From Metabacillus lacus (GTDB lineage: Bacteria; Bacillota; Bacilli; Bacillales; Bacillaceae), in contig NZ_WKKI01000009.1 in assembly GCF_009674805.1 (NCBI RefSeq), forward strand, positions 1 to 64,000: a DNA stretch of 64,000 bases, read 5' to 3'. Every line of letters starts with the position of its first letter. Within the stretch, counting starts at the first letter, position 1. This document shows, piece after piece, positions 1 through 8,088 of the stretch. A program made the position numbers and the translations under genes. The notes under the pieces are model-generated. The model had not been told where the DNA came from. It searched no databases and was given only the letters and a program-made list of their open reading frames with translations.

Positions 1-196
1 AAATGACAAAGGAAATGTCCTTCATCAAGCCGATGAAGGACAAAACTAAGTGGAATAGCAAGAGAAATGTCCTTCATCAGGGCGATGAAGGACAAAACTG
101 CGTGGAAAAGCAAGCGAAAAGTCCTTCATCAGGGCGATGAAGGACAAAACAGATAAGAAAAGCAGAAAACGGTCCTTCAGTTGCCGAACCCAAACC
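1..196. repeat. 52-bp tandem repeat with internal hairpin
   Basis: Three full copies and one decayed copy of a unit built on GTCCTTCATC-N5-GATGAAGGAC start near 17, 69, 121 and 172, a period of 51-52 bp. Both the hairpin and the linker (TGNGTGGAAAAGCAAGCGAAA-like) are conserved. The array may continue to the left of the window. A second array of the same unit lies at about 18.60-18.77 kb. Function is unknown; it resembles a Bacillus intergenic repeat of the REP/bcr kind. Confidence 0.85.
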
Positions 197-240
197 AACC
201 CTCCAGCTGAAGACAGTGGATCCTAAAATCTAAAGCAAGA

Positions 241-275
241 AAACAGGCTGTCGAAGCTTTTCGACAGCCTGTTTT
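241..275. terminator. Bidirectional rho-independent terminator
   Basis: A perfect 15-bp stem (241-255 paired with 260-274) encloses a GCTT loop, with T-rich sequence on both sides. It would end the leftward transcript of the small membrane protein gene at 338-490. Confidence 0.85.
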
Positions 276-337
276 CTGCTATATGAAACTGAGCAAATTG
301 AGACTCATCGCTTTTCATACTGCAATTGCGCACTATC

Positions 338-490
338 CTATCTGGCAGCAGAGCGCCGGCCTTTGATCACTCTCATAATAAATAGAACAGCAGCCACTAT
401 CAGGATGATGTGAATTAAACCGCCTATTAGATCAAGGGCAAATCCAATCAGCCAGAAGATTATCAGTACGGAGATAATGGTCCAAAGCAT
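338..490 (-). CDS. lmo0937-family small membrane protein
   Basis: Encodes 50 residues beginning MLWTIISVLIIFWLIGFALD: two closely spaced hydrophobic segments followed by a basic tail (KGRRSAAR). Sequence and size fit the lmo0937-family membrane proteins of Firmicutes, whose molecular function is not known; the Listeria member is a sigma-B regulon gene. The ATG is preceded by a strong GGGAGGTGA ribosome binding site. A sigma-B-type promoter lies 54-79 bp upstream and a strong terminator follows, so this is a monocistronic, probably stress-induced unit. Confidence 0.85.
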   Translation of the reverse strand: MLWTIISVLIIFWLIGFALDLIGGLIHIILIVAAVLFIMRVIKGRRSAAR

Positions 491-543
491 GATGTTCACC
501 TCCCGGTGTAATAGTTTGTCTATTTTACCTGCTTGTTATTCTG

Positions 544-569
544 ATACCCGCTCTTTTGAACTTCAAAAC
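544..569 (-). promoter_or_regulatory. Sigma-B-type promoter
   Basis: On the minus strand GTTTTG is followed after 14 bp by GGGTAT, matching the sigma-B consensus GTTTAA-N12-15-GGGTAT. It points at the lmo0937-like gene. Confidence 0.75.
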
Positions 570-660
570 TGCTGTATAAAGGGAGAGAGAAAGAGATGGT
601 TGAAAGAAAAGAATTAAGGGAAAGAATATGCGAAAAGAAGATTTGAGAGGAGGAGGAACT

Positions 661-1749
661 GTGTGGTATAAACATCCGTTCTTTAAGTATATGACCGGGG
701 CAGTCTTGGTTTTAATTGCATTGTATTTACTGGGAAGAATGAGCTATATTCTCTATCCAATCTTTCAGGTAATTTCTACGCTGTTTTTCCCCATTGTCAT
801 CGGAGGATTCTTTTATTACATTCTTAGGCCGCTTGTAGAGCTGCTTGCAAAAGGAAAATATATACCGAGAGCGCTTGCTGTGCTGATTGTATTCCTCATT
901 TTAATCGGTGGTATTGCTTTTGCAGGTTACTCTATCGGTGATATTGTCAAAACTCAAGTGGCCCAGTTGATAGAGCGGCTGCCTGAAGACATGGGAGAGA
1001 CCGCAGAACAGACAGAGAATTTTATTAACAATAATAATTTTGGGTTGATGGAAGCAGAGGAGCTCAAGGAAAGATTTTTCACCTTCGCTAGAAATCTGGC
1101 TGAAAGTATCGGAAATAACATCATGGGAATATTAACTGCGATCACCAGTGTGGCAACAATCATGGTGGTAGTCCCGTTTGTACTGTTCTTTTTCCTGAAG
1201 GACGGGCACAAATTTCTGCCATTGACATTGCAGGCATTTCCCTACAAATACAGGGAAAAAGCACGAAAAGTATTTACCGACATCGATGATACGCTGTCAA
1301 AATACATAGTCGGACAAATGACGGTGGCCTTTATAGACGGGGTACTGATTTATATCGGCTATTTAATCATTGGCCTGGATTTCGCATTGGTTCTTGCTTT
1401 ATTTGCCATTATAACTGGTGTAATTCCCCTGCTTGGTCCGCCGCTCGGAACGCTTCCTGCAGTGCTTGTTGCTCTGATGGAGGATCCAATGCTCGCGGTA
1501 TGGGTTGTGGTGGTAGTTCTGATTGTACAGCAGCTGGAAGGGAATTTGATTTCCCCGCTTGTGTTCAGAAGCAGGCTGAAGCTTCATCCTCTCACAGTTA
1601 TTCTGCTGCTGGTAGTGGCCGGTTCAATCTATGGCCTGATCGGGATTCTTATTGCCGTTCCATTATATTGTGTAATAAAAGTGACTTTTATTAACTTTTA
1701 TACATTTTATCAGGAACGGAAAGCAAAGGAGCTTCCGCCAAGTATATGA
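661..1749 (+). CDS. AI-2E family transporter (YtvI/YueF-like permease)
   Basis: A 362-residue integral membrane protein with N-terminal hydrophobic helices, a soluble central region at about 90-160, and a C-terminal block of membrane segments containing the GxIPLLGPPLGTLPA signature. This layout is typical of the AI-2E exporter/UPF0118 superfamily. The substrate cannot be told from sequence: some family members export AI-2, others act as Na+/H+ antiporters. I chose the GTG at 661 because an AGGAGGAGG ribosome binding site sits just before it; the ATG at 628 has no comparable site. A terminator follows at 1771. Confidence 0.85.
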   Translation: MWYKHPFFKYMTGAVLVLIALYLLGRMSYILYPIFQVISTLFFPIVIGGFFYYILRPLVELLAKGKYIPRALAVLIVFLILIGGIAFAGYSIGDIVKTQVAQLIERLPEDMGETAEQTENFINNNNFGLMEAEELKERFFTFARNLAESIGNNIMGILTAITSVATIMVVVPFVLFFFLKDGHKFLPLTLQAFPYKYREKARKVFTDIDDTLSKYIVGQMTVAFIDGVLIYIGYLIIGLDFALVLALFAIITGVIPLLGPPLGTLPAVLVALMEDPMLAVWVVVVVLIVQQLEGNLISPLVFRSRLKLHPLTVILLLVVAGSIYGLIGILIAVPLYCVIKVTFINFYTFYQERKAKELPPSI

Positions 1750-1770
1750 CACGCAGGAATATAGTGAAAA

Positions 1771-1805
1771 AAAGACTCATCAGCTTGGGCTGATGGGTCT
1801 TTTTC
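1771..1805 (+). terminator. Rho-independent terminator
   Basis: The stem AAAGACTCATCAGC / GCTGATGGGTCTTT with a TTGG loop is followed by a T run. It ends the AI-2E transporter gene. The A run before it could also let it work on the other strand. Confidence 0.85.
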
Positions 1806-2154
1806 CTGAATCATCAACTATCAAAGATGCAATTGCGTCCTTGTGCAATATTCCGATGAATAGACGGAGCAATTCCGCTTAAGCAGCAGTTAGCAGTTAA
1901 AAACAGCTTCATTAAACGGAGAAATTCCATCTATCTACTCAAAAAGCCTAGTTTTTGCTGACTTTTAACAGGATAACCGAAAACCTTACCCTTATATCAC
2001 CTGGAAAACTCCTATAAGTCCACGTAACGGAATAATCTCCGCTTAATTTTTTCCGTTTGTTCATTGAAACATGACTTCACAAAAAAAATTTCCGCTCTTT
2101 TATCAGATAGGTTTGAATTTCCTTACCATTTTAAACTCTGCCGTCCCGCAGGTC
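1806..2154. other. Intergenic, no gene seen
   Basis: About 350 bp between convergent genes. It holds several decayed copies of AACGGA/TCCGCTTAA-like short repeats. I see no coding potential or clear RNA structure. Confidence 0.6.
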
Positions 2155-2916
2155 TTAACGAGTTTTTCTCCTTACCAAATAATAGCTTGTAATCCATGAA
2201 GTGATGGGGATCACAATTGTTACTCCGATTCCCGCGCTGAGTATGGTGATCATCTCTGCGCTGAACACCTTGGAATTAATAAATTCTCCTGCTGAATAGG
2301 GTAAATCTTTAAACCATATCAGCATGGCAAGATATCCTCCGAAAAAGGCGAAAAACAGCGTATTGGTGCTTGTTCCCAGGATGTCTCTGCCGATGCTCAT
2401 GCCAGAGAGAAACAAATCTTTTCTATTCATGTGAGGGTTCTGATCACATATTTCTTTCATGGGTGATGATATGGCAATACTTGTGTCAGTAATGGCGCCA
2501 ATCGTGGTCATGATGATGACAGAAGCAGCCACCCTTGCAAAATCCACCCCGATATAAAGAGAAAACATACTCAGTTCCTGTATTTCTTCATCACTAAAGC
2601 CATGTATCGCAGCTGTATCTGTCATAATAAGAATAAAAAACAGCAAGAAGAGCAGAGAAAGAATGGTAGATACAAACGCAGTTTTTGTTTTAATGTTTAT
2701 TTTATTAATATAAAACAGGTTGATACAGCTGATAACTAAAGCAGCAAGTAGTGTTAAAACAACTGGGTTTCTGTTAGGATCATTCATAAAAATAACAGTA
2801 ATAAAAACAACGCTGAAATTTAAAAAAAGAGCTAGAAATGACCTGACTCCCTTTTTCCCCCCGATAAGCATCATTAACAGCAATAAAATAGCTGCAAGCA
2901 GTACTAAAGCATTCAT
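2155..2916 (-). CDS. YibE/F family membrane protein (second gene)
   Basis: A 253-residue protein with about seven hydrophobic segments. It carries the conserved YibE/F-type sequences GAITDTSIAISSPM and IGRDILGTSTNTLFFAF, which the upstream paralog matches as GAVMDVAITLSSS and IGRDIMGTMTNILFFAY. The start overlaps the end of the upstream paralog by 4 nt, so the two are translationally coupled and probably form one transporter. The family's biochemical role is not established. Confidence 0.85.
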   Translation of the reverse strand: MNALVLLAAILLLLMMLIGGKKGVRSFLALFLNFSVVFITVIFMNDPNRNPVVLTLLAALVISCINLFYINKINIKTKTAFVSTILSLLFLLFFILIMTDTAAIHGFSDEEIQELSMFSLYIGVDFARVAASVIIMTTIGAITDTSIAISSPMKEICDQNPHMNRKDLFLSGMSIGRDILGTSTNTLFFAFFGGYLAMLIWFKDLPYSAGEFINSKVFSAEMITILSAGIGVTIVIPITSWITSYYLVRRKTR

Positions 2917-4046
2917 GTTTTTAACCTCTTTCTGTTAATAAAAAAGATTGCTGTGTACAAGCCTATTGGAATAGTCAGAACAATTCCGATGCCCCCGGCA
3001 AGTGCCCTTGCCATTTCCAGAGAAAGGTTTAAGGACAGTGTATAACCGAGTGGAGAAGCGTTTTTGAAATATAGAATCAGGATGGGAATTGAGCCGCTTA
3101 TATAGGCAAAGAACAGGATATTGGTCATTGTTCCCATGATATCCCGGCCGATTTCCAAGCCGGATTTCTTCAAAGTTTTTACTGATATATGATGATTTTT
3201 CTCGTACATGCTGAATAGGGAAGAAGACAGGGTTATAGCGACATCCATGACAGCTCCCAGAGAGCCAAGAAATAAACCTGCCAGAAATACTTCACGGTAT
3301 GGTCTGGTGATAAACTGCAGTTCCTCATATCGAAGTCCTCTTTCAGCTGTCACCCAGAATACGAGCACAGTAATCAGTAATGACAAAAATGTACCCAGAA
3401 GTGTTGCAGCAATGGCAGCATAGGTTTTTTCATTAGCACCGTTCACAATCAGCAAGGAGGATACTGTAAATAAAATCACACTTATACTGCAAATGAGGAG
3501 CAAACTCCAATTCGCATTCTTCAAGTACAAATCCAAAGCGTATGATAAGAGCCATGCATTAATCAACAGGCTCAAAATTGAAAAGAAGCCCTGTTTTCTT
3601 CCTACCAGCAGAAGAATGATGACAAAAACCCAGCCAGCGAGGACCAGATATTGATCTCGTTTCACATCCAAAATGGTTCCGTTAATTTGTCCATTTTCAT
3701 TAATTTCTGTACTGATAAACAAATGCTGACCTGGTTTATATTCTGAATCGTACACCTGGGAAGCTGAGTATGAATTTTCTAAGGTGATGATTTCTCCTTT
3801 TTCGCTCCCATTTTTAATGGAAACCTGTAGCTGCTGAAGAAACAGCTTATCTTCATTTTGGTAAGTATCCACGATTTCGGTTGTCTCTGTAATATGACTT
3901 TCTTTTACCTCTGCAATGGTTTGCTTATATAAAAAGAAATTATTGTGTACGAAGTAAAGAGAGGAGAAGAATAATAGCAGAATGAAAAGTGACAGCAGTT
4001 TCTCTCCGGCAGTGTATCCGGAAAAAAAGCGTTTTAAATAAAACAT
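2913..4046 (-). CDS. YibE/F family membrane protein (first gene)
   Basis: A 377-residue protein. An N-terminal membrane anchor (about 14-36) is followed by an extracytoplasmic domain of about 90 residues and then seven or more membrane segments with the YibE/F core (IGRDIMGTMTNILFFAY). The extra domain marks it as the long partner of a long/short YibE/F pair. The ATG is preceded by AGGAGG. It is the first gene of a two-gene leftward operon. The substrate is unknown. Confidence 0.85.
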   Translation of the reverse strand: MFYLKRFFSGYTAGEKLLSLFILLLFFSSLYFVHNNFFLYKQTIAEVKESHITETTEIVDTYQNEDKLFLQQLQVSIKNGSEKGEIITLENSYSASQVYDSEYKPGQHLFISTEINENGQINGTILDVKRDQYLVLAGWVFVIILLLVGRKQGFFSILSLLINAWLLSYALDLYLKNANWSLLLICSISVILFTVSSLLIVNGANEKTYAAIAATLLGTFLSLLITVLVFWVTAERGLRYEELQFITRPYREVFLAGLFLGSLGAVMDVAITLSSSLFSMYEKNHHISVKTLKKSGLEIGRDIMGTMTNILFFAYISGSIPILILYFKNASPLGYTLSLNLSLEMARALAGGIGIVLTIPIGLYTAIFFINRKRLKT

Positions 4047-4235
4047 GAAAACCTCCTGAAAAACTTTCTATATCGCAGCACAGCAGATTCTAGCTGCAGA
4101 AGTAATAGCAGCTTCTTATTTTAACAGCAGAAATTTCACTCAGTCAAACGTTTCTATTGGAAAATGGCTGTTCATATCAGAGGGAAGGGGGCGGAGAGAT
4201 GGGGGGCATCGAAAAGACTTTAACAGGCATGATAA

Positions 4236-4260
4236 AAGCCCCCAAGCATGTGGGGGCTTA
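4236..4260 (-). terminator. Rho-independent terminator
   Basis: Minus-strand stem AAGCCCCCA / TGGGGGCTT followed by TTTTATC, directly after the stop codon of the YtxH-like gene. Confidence 0.85.
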
Positions 4261-4266
4261 AGTGTT

Positions 4267-4833
4267 CTATGATTGTCTGTTTGTAACCTCTTCACCAAAG
4301 TTAGTTGAATTGCTGTCAATCGCCGGCATCACAGTGTTTGGCTTACTGCTGCTGACATCTGAACCGGAAGATGAAGTGCTTCCGCCGCCTGTAGTTGATT
4401 TTACAGTATCGGCAAGTTCAGAACCGGCTTCAGCCACTTTAGAGCCGATACTTGTAATTTCTGCTTGAGCATCTTTTACAGTGGAAAGAGTATCAGTTGA
4501 AATTTCCATAACATCATTTACTTTTCCAAAAATATCCTGATTCACACGCTCATAAAGCTGTTGAGCATCATTGATTGCATCCTTTAATGTGCCTGCAGCT
4601 GATTTGAATTGGTCAATCATTTGATTTTTGACTTCACCCGGATTTTCTTTCACCTGGCTGATCATATTCATAGATGAATCTTTGATATCTACTGCAGTTG
4701 TTTTAACAGAGTTGCGAGTTTGTGAGTCTAATAGGGAGATAACTCCACCCACAATACCTCCAATAATAATTCCTTTCATCAATTTGCTGTTTTTTTCATC
4801 GCTTTGAATTTTAGTCACTGTGTTTTGGGTCAT
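4267..4833 (-). CDS. YtxH-like general stress protein
   Basis: A 188-residue protein. A single N-terminal hydrophobic, glycine-rich segment (GIIIGGIVGGVISLL, about 26-40) is followed by a long amphipathic helical region and a Ser/Gly-rich tail, as in YtxH domain proteins. It is probably membrane anchored with a helical cytoplasmic or surface part. Start supported by AGGAGG 9 bp upstream. A textbook sigma-B promoter lies upstream and a strong terminator downstream, so it is a monocistronic member of the general stress regulon. Molecular role unknown. Confidence 0.75.
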   Translation of the reverse strand: MTQNTVTKIQSDEKNSKLMKGIIIGGIVGGVISLLDSQTRNSVKTTAVDIKDSSMNMISQVKENPGEVKNQMIDQFKSAAGTLKDAINDAQQLYERVNQDIFGKVNDVMEISTDTLSTVKDAQAEITSIGSKVAEAGSELADTVKSTTGGGSTSSSGSDVSSSKPNTVMPAIDSNSTNFGEEVTNRQS

Positions 4834-4883
4834 TTTAAATTCCTCCTAAATAAAATAGTTAACTGTTGTTGTATAGAGATTGT

Positions 4884-4909
4884 ATTCCCGTTATGAATTC
4901 CTATTAAAC
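4884..4909 (-). promoter_or_regulatory. Sigma-B-type promoter
   Basis: Minus strand: GTTTAA, 14 bp, GGGAAT, about 50 bp upstream of the YtxH-like start codon. One base differs from the -10 consensus GGGTAT. Confidence 0.75.
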
Positions 4910-5002
4910 GCCAACTCAGCCACATAGTTTGTCAGCGGTAAAATATATAGGAAATTATTGAAGACATTTGGATATACATGCTGTATAACATGTGAAAAAG
5001 AA

Positions 5003-5042
5003 AAAAGCCTGTACCGCTGATTTTATACAGCAGTACAGGCTT
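5003..5042 (-). terminator. Rho-independent terminator
   Basis: Minus strand: AAGCCTGTACTGCTG pairs with CAGCGGTACAGGCTT (one mismatch) and is followed by TTTTTC. It closes the two-gene CotF-like operon. Confidence 0.85.
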
Positions 5043-5046
5043 CTAC

Positions 5047-5343
5047 CTACTTGGCAAATTCAAGCGCTTTGTCGGCTTTCTTAATGTCTTCTTTGATTTG
5101 TTTTTTTACGTCATATGCATGATACATTTCATTGTCAATCATATACTGAGCAATTTTTTCATGGGCGTCAATCGCCTGATCAAGCTGCTTTTTAAGTATC
5201 TTGCGCACTTCAGGCGTAGCTGTCTCTGTAATGGCAACAGCATAGTTGCGAACGCCTGCTTTGGCTGCAATTAACAGGTCTGTGGCTATAGCTTGGTCAT
5301 CCAGTACACTTTGAATTTTTTCCTTAGTATCTGTTTTTGCCAT
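5047..5343 (-). CDS. CotF-like spore coat family protein
   Basis: A 98-residue, all-helical, lysine-rich protein with no membrane segment. The arrangement (LLIAAKAGVRNYAVAITETA then DAHEKIAQYMID) resembles the ferritin-like CotF/YhcQ coat protein family. It follows a 66-residue partner after 20 bp, in the same orientation, which is a frequent arrangement for this family. Start supported by AAGGAGCTGA. The coat assignment is inferred from family resemblance; a sporulation promoter was not identified. Confidence 0.6.
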   Translation of the reverse strand: MAKTDTKEKIQSVLDDQAIATDLLIAAKAGVRNYAVAITETATPEVRKILKKQLDQAIDAHEKIAQYMIDNEMYHAYDVKKQIKEDIKKADKALEFAK

Positions 5344-5363
5344 TTGACTTCAGCTCCTTACCG

Positions 5364-5564
5364 TTATTTTGCATCCTTAAGAATGTCACGCAGTTCTTCA
5401 ACAGCTTTGGTTGATTTTTTCACATCATCTTCCAGAAGCTTTTTGAGTTTATTGTCTTCTACAAATTCAAGCATTGCGGTAGATTTTGTAGCACATGCTG
5501 TTTTAAACAGGAGAATTTCATGTACTTCCAGTTTTTCATGCATTGCAAGTTCTGTTTTAGCCAT
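5364..5564 (-). CDS. Small CotF-associated helical protein
   Basis: A 66-residue helical protein (MAKTELAMHEKLEVHEILLF...) that appears to be the short partner of the CotF-like gene downstream. No membrane segment or cysteine cluster. Start supported by AAAGGAGTGAT 7 bp upstream. Its role is not known. Confidence 0.6.
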   Translation of the reverse strand: MAKTELAMHEKLEVHEILLFKTACATKSTAMLEFVEDNKLKKLLEDDVKKSTKAVEELRDILKDAK

Positions 5565-5609
5565 ATGCCTATCACTCCTTTTAGCCTTGAATGTTTGTGC
5601 AAAGTAAAA

Positions 5610-5635
5610 GTACCCGAAATTTCAGTGTTTCTAAC
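5610..5635 (-). promoter_or_regulatory. Weak sigma-B-like promoter upstream of CotF-like pair
   Basis: Minus strand: GTTAGA, 14 bp, GGGTAC. The -10 is one base off consensus but the -35 matches only 4 of 6. It could be chance; a sporulation sigma factor may be used instead. Confidence 0.3.
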
Positions 5636-5742
5636 CGGAAAAATCTGGTTGTTTTTTTGTTTGTGAAAAAAGGGAAAAAGTAGTTTTTGCTTTTAAGGAA
5701 AGGGTAAGGGGATATAAGAACAGCTAGAGGGGAGTTTTAAGG

Positions 5743-6489
5743 ATGAGAAACAACCGAGTGTTAGCAATTGTTAACCTCATATTTTATATTATCATGGTAG
5801 CAGTTAACTACCTGGCTAACGCATTGCCAATTAATGATAGAACTACTGGAGATATATCAGACAGCCTTCCGATCATTTTTGAACCGGCGGGCTACGCATT
5901 TTCTATTTGGAGTTTGATTTATATCTTACTTGGCATCTGGGTGATCAAACAATTCTTTGCAAAGGGAGAGCAAAAGATTGCCTATCTAAAGGTCGGATTT
6001 TGGTTTGCCGGTAACGCAATGTTGAACAGCCTCTGGATACTCGCTTTTCACTATGAAATGTTTATCATCACGCTGATACTGATGGCAGCCATTCTGATTA
6101 CGCTGATTGTCATCTACAGTAAAGTGAAAGTTCCGGGCAAACAGCCCTTTTTACTGAGAGCTCCAATCAGTATCTACATGGGCTGGATATCTGTTGCTTC
6201 CATAGTAAATGTGTTTATCTTCTTTTATACACAAGATATAGAATCCTTTCTCGGGTTATCCGAATTTCCTTGGGTTCTCATCATGCTTGCTGTTGGAGGA
6301 GTTCTTGCATTGTTTGTCAATATGAAAGAAGGAGACATTTTGTATCCGCTTGTATTTATTTGGGCCTATATTGCCATCATTGTGAAGGAAGCAGATCAGC
6401 AGGCAGTTGCCTATACGGCACTGACAATTATAGTTCTTCTTGCAGCCAGGATTGTATTTTTCGCTATAAAAAACAGATGGAAAAACTGA
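5743..6489 (+). CDS. TspO/MBR-like tryptophan-rich membrane protein
   Basis: A 248-residue protein with about eight hydrophobic segments. The stretch EPAGYAFSIWSLIYILLGIW resembles the TspO/MBR core (FxPPxWxFxxxW), and a second half extends it beyond the usual 160-residue TspO. Close relatives are annotated as tryptophan-rich sensory proteins; the ligand is not known. The start is the ATG after GGGGAGTTTTAAGG. It is a single gene. Confidence 0.7.
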   Translation: MRNNRVLAIVNLIFYIIMVAVNYLANALPINDRTTGDISDSLPIIFEPAGYAFSIWSLIYILLGIWVIKQFFAKGEQKIAYLKVGFWFAGNAMLNSLWILAFHYEMFIITLILMAAILITLIVIYSKVKVPGKQPFLLRAPISIYMGWISVASIVNVFIFFYTQDIESFLGLSEFPWVLIMLAVGGVLALFVNMKEGDILYPLVFIWAYIAIIVKEADQQAVAYTALTIIVLLAARIVFFAIKNRWKN

Positions 6490-6582
6490 ACAGGGGAAAA
6501 ATCAACATTTTTCTGAAGACTGAGCTGGTACTTCCTTAGTTGTTTGTGTTATCTTATACCTGTTATGCATAAACTGAATAGG

Positions 6583-6618
6583 AAAAATCCTCCTTTGGTC
6601 TCAGCCGCCAAAGGAGGA
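6583..6618 (-). terminator. Rho-independent terminator
   Basis: CCTCCTTTGG (6589-6598) pairs with CCAAAGGAGG (6608-6617). Only the minus strand has the following T run (ATTTTTCC), so it serves the leftward small gene at 6685-6774. Confidence 0.75.
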
Positions 6619-6684
6619 AAGCACAGCTGAATGTTTAATGCATTCAGTTGACTGTTCAGTGTAGCTGCTTCTGAGGGGGAGCAG

Positions 6685-6774
6685 TTACTTTTTTTTATCT
6701 TCAAAGGATAACACCGCAATAAGGAGCATCCCAAATCCAAACATCACATTCAGCAACTGATACACTTCATCCAA
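6685..6774 (-). CDS. Putative holin-like toxin (Hol_Tox-type micropeptide)
   Basis: Encodes about 29 residues (LDEVYQLLNVMFGFGMLLIA then VLSFEDKKK): one membrane helix with a short lysine tail, the pattern of the putative holin-like toxin family found in Firmicutes type I toxin-antitoxin loci. The strong AAAGGGGGTGA site fits the TTG start at 6774; a GTG at 6783 overlaps that site. A terminator follows. An antisense RNA antitoxin is expected but was not located. Confidence 0.6.
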   Translation of the reverse strand: MDEVYQLLNVMFGFGMLLIAVLSFEDKKK

Positions 6775-6943
6775 GGTGGTCACCCCCTTTCCTGAGGGTT
6801 TTTCAACAGCTGTGCAAAATACATTATATCATAAAATTTGATAATTTACATATATTTCCAGTGCTTGTCCATTTTCCCTTACACACATGTATTTTTTCAT
6901 TCTGTATAAAATAAAAGGGAAAGTGAACCCGAGGAGGATGACA

Positions 6944-7072
6944 ATGACTGACAAAAAAGTGTATCAGCCAAAGGATACAGGTAAGTTAACTAACATTCAC
7001 TATGGATCTCCGGAAAAGGATGACCGGCTTGAAAAAGCGTTAACAGAGCAAGGTACAGAAAAACTAAAGTGA
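6944..7072 (+). CDS. Small hypothetical protein, 42 residues
   Basis: MTDKKVYQPKDTGKLTNIHY... is a short, charged, soluble peptide of unknown function. The ATG at 6944 is set by the GAGGAGGATGAC ribosome binding site; an in-frame ATG at 6938 lies too close to it. A strong hairpin terminator follows at once, which supports a real short gene. Confidence 0.65.
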   Translation: MTDKKVYQPKDTGKLTNIHYGSPEKDDRLEKALTEQGTEKLK

Positions 7073-7073
7073 T

Positions 7074-7104
7074 AAAAATTCTCCCTGAACGGGGAGATTT
7101 TTTT
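7074..7104 (+). terminator. Rho-independent terminator
   Basis: ATTCTCCC TGAACG GGGAGATT followed by seven T, directly after the 42-residue gene. Confidence 0.85.
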
Positions 7105-7229
7105 ATGAGGAAAAGCAGGCATTATCACGCACTTTTAACTGTGCAGTGCAGTAAAGCAATTTCCTCTTTCTTTTTATCGTCCCCCCTACATATATATGTT
7201 TGTAGCTGCTTGGAAGGGGGGATGGGGAG

Positions 7230-7925
7230 ATGTCTTGGAGCATGCATGAAGATGCTGTAATCAAACTGTGTTTATCCCTTGTTGTGGGGATTGTGATCGG
7301 GCTGGAACGCGAGATGAAAAAAAAGCCCCTTGGACTGAAAACCACTATTATTATTGCTGTCAGTTCATGCCTCCTGACTGTCGTCTCAATAGAAGCTTCT
7401 TATATTTATGCCAAAGAGTACAGCAGGCCGATGGACCCTTTGAGGCTGGCAGCGCAAATTGTTTCAGGTGTAGGGTTCTTAGGCGCAGGAGCAATCTTAA
7501 GGAGAAGCAATGATGTAATCAGCGGCCTGACGACTGCTGCTGTTATATGGGGTGCAGCAGGAGTGGGAATTGCAATTGGAGCCGGATTCTATATTGAAGC
7601 CATTACAGCGATGATTCTTATGATCTCCACGATGGAAGTAATCGCTCCGCTTCTGAAAAAATTCGGTCCTTCTTCGCTTCGGCAAATTGAAATGAAGGTA
7701 AGGCTCAGAATACCGGAACAGGTAGATGTTGGCGAGATTTTCCATACAGTCAGAGAACATCAAATAGACATTCGATCTGTTAAGATTAAGGATGTGGTAA
7801 AAGAAAGTACATGCCAGGTTGATATATTTGTCAATGTAGCACAAGACCGGTTTCCTTCCGAGGTGTATAAAGACTTGAGGAGCATTCCCGGAATACAATC
7901 TGTTGAAATAGAACTGCTGGATTAA
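7230..7925 (+). CDS. MgtC/SapB family membrane protein
   Basis: A 231-residue protein. The N-terminal 145 residues hold about four membrane helices with the MgtC hallmarks GLERE (about 27-31) and GVGFLGAGAIL (about 78-88). The C-terminal cytosolic domain (about 150-231) is ACT-like (DIRSVKIKDV..., CQVDIFVNV), as in the long MgtC/SapB proteins of Gram-positive bacteria. Family members are linked to Mg2+ homeostasis or F-ATPase modulation; the direct activity is not established. Start at an ATG behind a GGAAGGGGGG site. The 125 bp upstream holds no riboswitch that I can recognise. Confidence 0.85.
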   Translation: MSWSMHEDAVIKLCLSLVVGIVIGLEREMKKKPLGLKTTIIIAVSSCLLTVVSIEASYIYAKEYSRPMDPLRLAAQIVSGVGFLGAGAILRRSNDVISGLTTAAVIWGAAGVGIAIGAGFYIEAITAMILMISTMEVIAPLLKKFGPSSLRQIEMKVRLRIPEQVDVGEIFHTVREHQIDIRSVKIKDVVKESTCQVDIFVNVAQDRFPSEVYKDLRSIPGIQSVEIELLD

Positions 7926-7985
7926 TTGTATTCTTTATTAGGGCAGGGGCAAGATTCGTGTTACAATGTAGTAATTCAACAAAGA

Positions 7986-8061
7986 AGTCTGTCTACATTC
8001 ATTAAAGGCGGTGCTTTTCCTATAAGGGATAAGCACCTTTCTTTGTGGATTCAGACAGACT
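7986..8061 (+). promoter_or_regulatory. Structured 5' leader of the Bcr/CflA gene
   Basis: An outer helix AGTCTGTCT (7986-7994) / AGACAGACT (8053-8061) encloses an inner hairpin GGTGCTT (8010-8016) / AAGCACC (8031-8037) that is followed by TTTCTTT. The inner hairpin resembles an intrinsic terminator, so the leader may control read-through into the efflux gene 28 bp downstream. It matches no riboswitch class that I know. Confidence 0.5.
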
Positions 8062-8088
8062 GCATTATTTACAGAAAGGTTGTTAGTT

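Noticed and set aside
1-196. CRISPR-like array of palindromic repeats
   Set aside because: The period is constant but the linkers between hairpins are themselves conserved and no cas gene is present.
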